Assembly: GCA_003545125.1 (NCBI GenBank)
Contig: DQCI01000115.1
Location: 24,172 to 45,159, forward strand
DNA: 20,988 nt
Direction of reading: 5' to 3'
From: Paracoccaceae bacterium
GTDB taxonomy: Bacteria > Pseudomonadota > Alphaproteobacteria > Rhodobacterales > Rhodobacteraceae
Below, in pieces: positions 15,772 through 20,988 of this stretch. The position numbers were made by a program, and so were the translations under genes. The notes beneath the pieces are model-generated. The model was not told the DNA's origin. It ran no database searches and saw only the letters and a list, made by a program, of their open reading frames with translations. The first letter of the stretch is position 1. Every line of letters starts with the position of its first letter.

Positions 15772-17684
15772 GCGATTGCTCCCTGTGTTTCGGCGGCTGC
15801 GCCGGCGGCGGACCCCGCGGCGGCGACCACATCGGCCTTGGCCTTGGCGGCGGCGAGACGGGCGGCCTTGGCCTGCTTCATCTTCTGAAGCTCCGCGAGC
15901 ACCTGGTCGCGCCAGCCGAACATGGAGATATTGCCGTTGTTGAGCGCCATGATCTTATCGACGGCGGTGAGCAGGGCCGGTTTCTGGGTGATGACAACCG
16001 CAGTGATGCCATTGGCCCGCGCGTGGCCGAGCGCGCGCACCAGCGCCTGGTCGCCATTGGTGTCGAGGTTCGAGTTGGGCTCGTCGAGCAGGAGGAACCT
16101 GGGGTTTCCGAAGAAGGCACGGGCCAGGCCGATGCGTTGCTTCTGGCCGCCCGAGAGCGGCGTGCCGTCGGCGGCCACCACCGTCTCATAGCCCTGTGGC
16201 AGCGAGGCAATCATCTCGTGGACATCCGCGAGCACGGCGGCACGGTGGATCTGTTCGTCGGTCGCCTCGGACCGCATCCGGGCGATGTTGTCCTTGATCG
16301 TGCCGGGGAAGAGCTGCACGTCCTGCGGCAGGTAGCCGACGATCTCGCCGAGCTGGCGCGGCTCCCAGTTGCGCAGGTCCATGAGATCGAGCCGCACCGC
16401 GCCCGAAGTCGGCATCAGCGAGCCCACCAGCATCTTGCCGAGCGTCGTCTTGCCGGCGCCGGAGTTGCCGATCACCGCAAGGCTTTCGCCCGCGCCAAGG
16501 CTGAATGTGAGCGCGTTCAGCACGACGTGCTTGGTGCCCTGGGGCACGTAGAGCAGCCGCTCGACATCGAGCCGGCCCTCCGGGTTGGGCAGGCGCAGCT
16601 TGTCGTTGCGCTTCGCCGAACGGGCGAGCAGCGCCGACACACGGTCATAGGCCCCGCGTGCCATGAGGAAGCTGTTCCAGCCCTCGATCGCGCCTTCGAT
16701 GGGCGCGAGCGCACGGCCTGCGACGATCGAGGCGGCGATCACCATACCGCCGGTAAGCTCGCCCTGCAGCGCCAGCCAGGCGCCCCAGCCGAGCATCCCG
16801 ATCTGGGCGAGCAGGCGGAAGAAGCGCGAGAGCGCGGCTGTCATGATGTTGCGGTCCTGGGCTTGCACCTGGGCGGTCAGCGAGCCGACCATGTCGGCGC
16901 CCCAGATCCGCACCGCCTCGGGGATCATCGCCATGGCGTTGATGATCTGGCTGTTGCGCGACATCGACTCGAGGTGAAGATTGGCCCGCGTCTGGGCGAC
17001 GTTGGCGGCCTTGAACCCTTCAGAGGTGATCCTCTGGTTGATCCAGGCGAACAGCGCGAGGATCAGCGCCGTGGTGATCACGATGGCGCCGAGCTGCGGA
17101 TGGATCAGGAAGATCGCGAGCAGGAACATTGGCGTGAAGGGCACGTCGAGGAACGAGAGCAGCGTGCCCGAGACGAGGAAGGCGCGCATCGAATTGAGAT
17201 CGCCCAGCACCTGGTATTCGCGTCCGTTGGAATGCAGAGAGGCCTGCGCGGCGGCCGACAGCACCGGACCGCCGAGGCTGGCCGAGACATCGACTGCTGT
17301 GCGCATCAGCACGAAGCGCCTGAGCGCGTCGAGCATGGATTGCACCGCAATCGCGCCGACCACGACGATGGTGAGCATCGCCAACGTGTCGGTCGAGCGC
17401 GAGGTGAGCACCCGATTGGAGATCTGAAACAAATAGATCGGCACCGCGAGGATCAGGATGTTGGTGCCCACGGTCATCAGCGCGACGAACACCATGTTGG
17501 CGCTGAGCCGGCGCCGGACCCGGGCCATGGTCTTGGTGTGGTCTTCCGGCTGCGTCCGTTGGTGAAAGCCGGGCGCCGTTGCGCCGTCCCCACCGCCTTG
17601 CGCCCTCCCGGGGACTGCGGAATTCACCTTCGCGTCAATCGTTACCTGTGCGCCGGTCTGCGCCTTGCCCTTCCTGGTCGTCAT
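15768..17684 (-). CDS. Type I secretion ABC ATPase/permease (PrtD family)
   Basis: This 638-residue half-transporter drives one-step export of unfolded substrates. A cytoplasmic head (1-60) carries no C39 peptidase domain. The six-helix membrane domain spans about 62-330 and the ATPase domain about 370-590. Motifs are Walker A GNSGAGKTT (406-414), Q-loop Q454 in LPQDVQLFPGTI, signature LSGGQKQR (510-517) and Walker B FLLLDEPNSNLD with E535. The H-loop position, usually His, is Gln (Q567 in ITQKPALL). The tail after 598 is Ala/Lys-rich and longer than usual. AGGGGAG precedes the ATG. The gene begins 49 nt after the stop of the 707-residue repeat protein and overlaps the adaptor gene by 4 nt, so transporter, adaptor and the upstream putative cargo are probably one operon. 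Confidence 0.93.
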   Translation of the reverse strand: MTTRKGKAQTGAQVTIDAKVNSAVPGRAQGGGDGATAPGFHQRTQPEDHTKTMARVRRRLSANMVFVALMTVGTNILILAVPIYLFQISNRVLTSRSTDTLAMLTIVVVGAIAVQSMLDALRRFVLMRTAVDVSASLGGPVLSAAAQASLHSNGREYQVLGDLNSMRAFLVSGTLLSFLDVPFTPMFLLAIFLIHPQLGAIVITTALILALFAWINQRITSEGFKAANVAQTRANLHLESMSRNSQIINAMAMIPEAVRIWGADMVGSLTAQVQAQDRNIMTAALSRFFRLLAQIGMLGWGAWLALQGELTGGMVIAASIVAGRALAPIEGAIEGWNSFLMARGAYDRVSALLARSAKRNDKLRLPNPEGRLDVERLLYVPQGTKHVVLNALTFSLGAGESLAVIGNSGAGKTTLGKMLVGSLMPTSGAVRLDLMDLRNWEPRQLGEIVGYLPQDVQLFPGTIKDNIARMRSEATDEQIHRAAVLADVHEMIASLPQGYETVVAADGTPLSGGQKQRIGLARAFFGNPRFLLLDEPNSNLDTNGDQALVRALGHARANGITAVVITQKPALLTAVDKIMALNNGNISMFGWRDQVLAELQKMKQAKAARLAAAKAKADVVAAAGSAAGAAAETQGAIA

Positions 17685-17733
17685 GTCCCCACTCCCCTAA
17701 TTGGCGACCCGGTCCCGGGCCGCCTGCCAGTTA

Positions 17734-19857
17734 TTACGCGACAACGCCGCCCAGCGTGTCGAAGGTGCCCGAGCCGCCGCCGGTATCGACGATCACGTCG
17801 CCGCCGCCGGGTTCGATCCCTTGGCCGTCGTCGATCATGCCGTCCGCCAGGAACACCACCGCCTCGCTCGCGAGGTCAGATCCGGCGCCAGCCAGATCCA
17901 GTGGTGTGTCGTCGGTGTCGTACATGCCGGCCTGGTGGATCACCAAGTCGGAGAAGACACCGTCTGTCGCCATGATCGTGCTGTCGGTGCCGTGGATATC
18001 GAGGCTCGCCACGTTGGCGAGCAGGTTGTCGCCGGTCGCCACGTCGACCGGGTTGAAACCGTTGTCCTCGGCCATATCCGCGAACAGCTGCACCGTGTCC
18101 GCATCCGCCAGGATGTTGATCTGTTCGAGCCGGTAGTCGAAAACCAGGTTGCCGCCGATCGTCAGCAAAAGCGGCACTTCCTTGCCGTCGAGCAGGCTTT
18201 CGCCCTTCAGCGCTTCGAAGTCGAGCTGGCCGCCGGCCATCGTGTCGAGCGCTTCGGCGGCGCTGTCGGAGACTTCCTCCGCGGCCGTGTCGATCCCGTG
18301 CCAGGTGACCTGGGCCTCGTTCCAGAGCAGGTTGCCCGAGGTGTTGATGTCGCCGCCGACACCGTCGCCATCGGCCACCAGGTCGTTGTCGAACAGGAGG
18401 TTCAACTGCGACATCGACACGAGGGTCTGCATGTCGCCGCCGACCAGGATCATGTCGAACCCGGTCTGGAATCCGAGCTGGTTCAGTACATCGAGCGAGA
18501 CGTTGCCGCCGGTGCCGATCTCGACCTGGTAGAAGGTGGTCTCGAAAGTGATCATGTCGTTGTCGGTGACCAGGTTGAGCTGGATGACATGAGTGGTCAG
18601 AACCAGGTCGCCCTCGATCTCGGTGATCGCGAAGGCGATCGGGCCGCCGGTGCTTTCGGCCTCGCCCCGGGTCGCGCCTTCCCATGTCACGCTGGCGATG
18701 TTGTGGCCTTCGGAGGCCGGATCCTCGAAGGCGTGGTCGGTGCCGGTGCAGATCGCCTCGTCCGGCCCGACCAGCGTATCGCGATCGCTCATCACGTTGA
18801 CCTGGCTGATGACCGTGAGCGATATCGCCTGACCGGCGACGGCGATCAACGGCGCATCGACGAGCGCGAGGCCGGACATGGCGGTGTTCATCAGGAGGTT
18901 GCCGCCGGCCTCGATCAGCTGTGTCGCATCCGACTGCGGGCCGGCGTCGTCGGGCCCGATCACGATCGTCCCGCTCACCACGCCGTCGCCGCCCGTGTTG
19001 CCGCCCGTGTTGCCGTCGTCGATCTCGTCACCGCCATCTTCGGGGCGCATGTCGCCGACATCGCCGACATCGCCGTCGTCGTCGCGATCTTCCAATGCTT
19101 GTTCGAGCGTGTCGGGCAGACTGTCCGCCTCGGCGCCATTGATGAGGATGCCGCTTTCGGGCAGCGTCCCGTCGGCCTGGCTGACAAGCGTGACGGTCGC
19201 CCCGTCCCGGGCCTGCGCCGGGTTGATGCCCGCGTAGGTCTCGCGCAGGGTCTCGATCCGCGCCGCCGTGTCTTCGATCTCGCGGCCGAGGGTGAAGTCG
19301 CCTGGCACGAGCGCATCGGCGGTGGCCGCAAGCGTCATGAGGCCGTCATTCAGCGCGGCGTCGGAGCGGCTGGCGGCGAGCTCCGGCGAAAGGTCCAGCG
19401 GTCGGGTGATCAGCAGGTCGTTGTCCTGCATTGAATTCTGTTGATAGGCGAAAACGATCAAGCTGCCGGGCGCGTCGAAGTCGAATACCGGCGCCGGGAA
19501 ACTCGCCGCGTAATACGGCAGACCGTCATTGAACTCGAATTCGACGGCGACCTCGGCAAAGGGCTCGAACAGGACCGGCAGCACCGGACCGACGTCTCTG
19601 GCGAAAACCTCCAGCGGCACCTGGTCGTCCTGTGGTGTCGGCTTCTGCGCGTCCCACTTGACACGGCCGGCGATATGCTTGTCGGGCATCAGCTCGGATT
19701 TTACGTGTATGTTGACCTCGAGCAGGGCACCGGGCTCCTCCTCGGGACGCTGCTGGGCGCGGAAGGCGTCGTAGTGCAGCCGGTAAAGCGACTGTTCTGC
19801 AACCTGATCGAATTGGCCGATAAAATGCGCGATGATCTCGGAATGTCTGTCTAGCAT
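17734..19857 (-). CDS. Acidic repeat protein, putative type I secretion cargo
   Basis: I do not recognise a named family in this 707-residue protein. The N-terminal part (1-250) looks globular (MLDRHSEIIAHFIGQFDQVA, later FEFNDGLPYYAASFPAPV) and includes YQQNSMQDNDLL (138-149). A low-complexity Asp/Gly/Asn linker follows (257-292). The remainder has no RTX nonapeptides but contains four copies of a pattern G-[DNQ]-x8-Q-[LIV]-N-[LIV]-[LMV]-x-D-x-D (starting at residues 342, 416, 474 and 569). It also has copies of N-[LI]-L-x-N-x-A (320, 509, 611), two of them followed by HG-x-D. The C-terminus is Gly/Asp-rich and ends FDTLGGVVA, an acidic-then-hydrophobic end like known type I signals. There is no Sec signal peptide. 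Ribosome-binding site GGGGG is 5 nt before ATG 19857. Its position directly upstream of the ABC gene supports the cargo role; an accessory role in secretion is an alternative. Confidence 0.75.
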   Translation of the reverse strand: MLDRHSEIIAHFIGQFDQVAEQSLYRLHYDAFRAQQRPEEEPGALLEVNIHVKSELMPDKHIAGRVKWDAQKPTPQDDQVPLEVFARDVGPVLPVLFEPFAEVAVEFEFNDGLPYYAASFPAPVFDFDAPGSLIVFAYQQNSMQDNDLLITRPLDLSPELAASRSDAALNDGLMTLAATADALVPGDFTLGREIEDTAARIETLRETYAGINPAQARDGATVTLVSQADGTLPESGILINGAEADSLPDTLEQALEDRDDDGDVGDVGDMRPEDGGDEIDDGNTGGNTGGDGVVSGTIVIGPDDAGPQSDATQLIEAGGNLLMNTAMSGLALVDAPLIAVAGQAISLTVISQVNVMSDRDTLVGPDEAICTGTDHAFEDPASEGHNIASVTWEGATRGEAESTGGPIAFAITEIEGDLVLTTHVIQLNLVTDNDMITFETTFYQVEIGTGGNVSLDVLNQLGFQTGFDMILVGGDMQTLVSMSQLNLLFDNDLVADGDGVGGDINTSGNLLWNEAQVTWHGIDTAAEEVSDSAAEALDTMAGGQLDFEALKGESLLDGKEVPLLLTIGGNLVFDYRLEQINILADADTVQLFADMAEDNGFNPVDVATGDNLLANVASLDIHGTDSTIMATDGVFSDLVIHQAGMYDTDDTPLDLAGAGSDLASEAVVFLADGMIDDGQGIEPGGGDVIVDTGGGSGTFDTLGGVVA
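18097..18834 (-). repeat. Four degenerate protein repeats (Q-x-N ... D-x-D)
   Basis: The repeats encode residues 342-360, 416-434, 474-492 and 569-587 of the 707-residue protein. The cores are QVNVMSDRD, QLNLVTDND, QLNLLFDND and QINILADAD, each preceded at exactly the same distance (10 residues before the Gln) by Gly. Unit starts are 58-95 residues apart, so this is a dispersed, not strictly tandem, repeat. Confidence 0.7.
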
Positions 19858-20043
19858 CGTTACCCCCTTTCAACCCGGTGCGCTCTGCGGCGCATCTTGT
19901 TCGTCCCGGGGTGCTCCGGGCCCGGCCTGGTTTGGTCGGACCCGGGGCGCCTGCGGCCCTGGCAAGCCGCAGGCAGTTTCGGCGAACCCCCGGGGACTGT
20001 GGGGCGGTGGGGGCACGCCATCTCTCTTTCGGGCGCAGAGCCC
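19858..20043 (-). other. Intergenic region between the two putative cargo genes
   Basis: These 186 nt are GC-rich with no gene seen. A hairpin at 19949-19974 may reduce read-through between the two genes. The ribosome-binding site of the 707-residue protein lies at the low-coordinate end. Confidence 0.5.
19949..19974 (-). terminator. Hairpin between putative cargo genes
   Basis: Perfect 8-nt arms GCCTGCGG (19949-19956) and CCGCAGGC (19967-19974) enclose a 10-nt loop, about 70 nt after the stop of the Gln/Asn-rich gene. There is no T-run, so it could be a partial terminator or an RNA-stabilising stem that sets different levels for the two proteins. Confidence 0.4.
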
Positions 20044-20988
20044 TCAGGCGAGGTCGTCGTCGCCGAAGCCCGCGCTATCCCCGACATTGCCGCCGACCAC
20101 CGTGGTGTCGACCCAGTTGCCGAGAATGTTGGCCCCCATCACGACCGACTGGTCGATCGAGGCGGACATGTCGTCGAACGAAGACGAGGCATCCGCGGCC
20201 GGGGCGATCTCGAGCATGTCGTCGCCCGCGCCGTTCAGCCACGCCCCTGCGTCGGCGGTCGTCGCGTCGCCGCTGGCGCTCTGTGCGCCGCCGCCGCCCT
20301 CACCGGCTTCGTCACCGTTCACCTGAACGGTTACCGGGATGCCCTCGAGGCCGATATCGGCCGCGCCGGCGCCGACGCCGAGGCCCTGACCGGTCGTCAC
20401 GGTGTCGGTGCCGGAGGCGTCCGGCGCCTGGCTGATCGCCCCGCCGTTGTTGAACTGCGGGTTGCTCAGCGTGTCGTTGTCGACCAGCGAGTTCTGCCCG
20501 GCAAAGACGAGCCCGGTGTCATTTCCTGCGCCGTCCAGGGCGCCGTCCATGATCCCGCTGAGATCGATGTCGTCACCGGGATCGTAGTCGATCGTGCTGC
20601 CGCCGGTTGCCGTGAACACGTCGCCGACCGTTGCGCCATCGTTGAAGTCGAGATCGACCATGTCGTCGTCCGACGGATCCAACCCGGTGAGGCCGAGATC
20701 GATGTCCACATCGACAGTGGTGGCGTTCAGGTTGGCGTTGGCATTGAGGTTGGCGTTGCCGTTCAGGTTGCCGTTGGCGTTCAGGTTGCCGTTGCCGTTC
20801 AGGTTGCCGTTCAGGCTCTCGGCATACTGCGCCTGATCCTGGGCCTGGAATTCAGACTGATCCTGACCCTGGCCCTGTTCCTGCAGTTCGGCCTGAGCCT
20901 GCAACTGGGCCTGCAGTTCGGCCTGAAGCTGGCCTTGACCTTGAACTTCGAGTTGTTCCTGATCTTGCGACGGGTCGCCGTTGTGGTG
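20044..20988 (-). CDS. Gln/Asn-rich acidic protein, putative secreted matrix protein (5' partial)
   Basis: The frame is open to the window edge, so 314 C-terminal residues are visible and the true start is outside. Numbering from the first visible residue: a Gln-rich segment (8-54) has Gln at nearly every second position. An Asn segment (60-89) has Asn at every second position, with L, G or A between. An acidic Asp/Gly-rich domain follows (92-160), then a Gly/Ala-rich part. VFAGQNSLVDNDTL (161-174) and ANILGNWVDTTVVGG (286-300) match motifs in the 707-residue protein encoded next. The end is GFGDDDLA. No cysteine, membrane segment or RTX repeat is visible. Composition resembles prion-like or amyloid-forming proteins. 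A secreted biofilm or surface role is inferred from its place upstream of a type I secretion unit and beside a polysaccharide locus; no named family was recognised. Confidence 0.7.
   Translation of the reverse strand, partial: HHNGDPSQDQEQLEVQGQGQLQAELQAQLQAQAELQEQGQGQDQSEFQAQDQAQYAESLNGNLNGNGNLNANGNLNGNANLNANANLNATTVDVDIDLGLTGLDPSDDDMVDLDFNDGATVGDVFTATGGSTIDYDPGDDIDLSGIMDGALDGAGNDTGLVFAGQNSLVDNDTLSNPQFNNGGAISQAPDASGTDTVTTGQGLGVGAGAADIGLEGIPVTVQVNGDEAGEGGGGAQSASGDATTADAGAWLNGAGDDMLEIAPAADASSSFDDMSASIDQSVVMGANILGNWVDTTVVGGNVGDSAGFGDDDLA
20725..20814 (-). repeat. 18-nt tandem repeats encoding the Asn-alternating segment
   Basis: Four full 18-nt units (20725-20742, 20743-20760, 20761-20778, 20779-20796) are followed by a 12-nt and a 6-nt partial unit. 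On the plus strand a unit reads GTTCAGGTTGCCGTTGGC or a close variant. Each unit encodes a hexapeptide of the form N-x-N-x-N-L. Near-identity at the DNA level suggests recent expansion and possible copy-number variation. Confidence 0.85.

Noticed and set aside
15720..17975. 751-codon plus-strand frame opposite the ABC transporter gene
   Set aside because: His/Asp/Arg-rich shadow with no recognisable domain; the minus-strand gene is unmistakable.
17701..19434. 577-codon plus-strand frame opposite the 707-residue protein gene
   Set aside because: I compared both strands. The minus-strand protein has a good ribosome-binding site, spaced repeats and operon position; the plus-strand frame has shadow composition.
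17734..20988. RTX calcium-binding nonapeptides in the putative cargo proteins
   Set aside because: Asp/Gly-rich stretches occur, but no GGxGxDxxx series was found in either protein.
1..20988. tRNA, rRNA, CRISPR arrays, insertion sequences or phage genes
   Set aside because: No transposase- or integrase-like protein, no regularly spaced direct repeats with spacers and no tRNA-like cloverleaf were seen on reading both strands.

Overview
The window looks like part of an alphaproteobacterial chromosome, most likely Rhodobacteraceae (roseobacter/Rhodobacter relatives). The basis is the high GC content, the style of the intergenic DNA and the protein families present; no ribosomal gene or other taxonomic marker lies in the window, so this is an inference. 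Two functional blocks are visible, separated by a small metabolic gene.

Block 1 (about 156-12148) is a Wzx/Wzy-type exopolysaccharide locus. From left to right it holds a flippase (156-1580, minus), a WbaZ-like GT4 glycosyltransferase (1923-3110, minus), a chain-length determinant/tyrosine autokinase of the Wzc/ExoP type (3127-5247, minus), a Wzy-like polymerase/ligase (5565-7001, minus, TTG start), a divergent secreted GH39-like glycoside hydrolase (7122-8774, plus), a second GT4 glycosyltransferase (9178-10413, plus), a GT2 glycosyltransferase (10421-11422, minus) and an ExoY-like initiating sugar-phosphate transferase (11459-12148, minus). Together they can load the first sugar on the lipid carrier, extend the repeat unit, flip it, polymerise it and control chain length. 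An outer-membrane exporter (Wza) is not in the window.

Between the blocks lies about 1 kb without a convincing gene (12149-13178). It carries a phased array of direct repeats close to the ExoY-like gene and several strong inverted repeats. It is followed by an ornithine cyclodeaminase/mu-crystallin family enzyme (13179-14165, plus).

Block 2 (14401-20988, minus, read from right to left) is a type I secretion unit. A Gln/Asn-rich acidic protein whose 5' end is outside the window is followed by a 707-residue acidic repeat protein, a PrtD-type ABC ATPase/permease and an HlyD-type adaptor. The two upstream proteins lack recognisable RTX nonapeptides but share two short sequence motifs with each other. 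They are the best candidates for secreted cargo and, given the neighbouring polysaccharide locus, for biofilm-matrix proteins. This pair is the most interesting part of the window.
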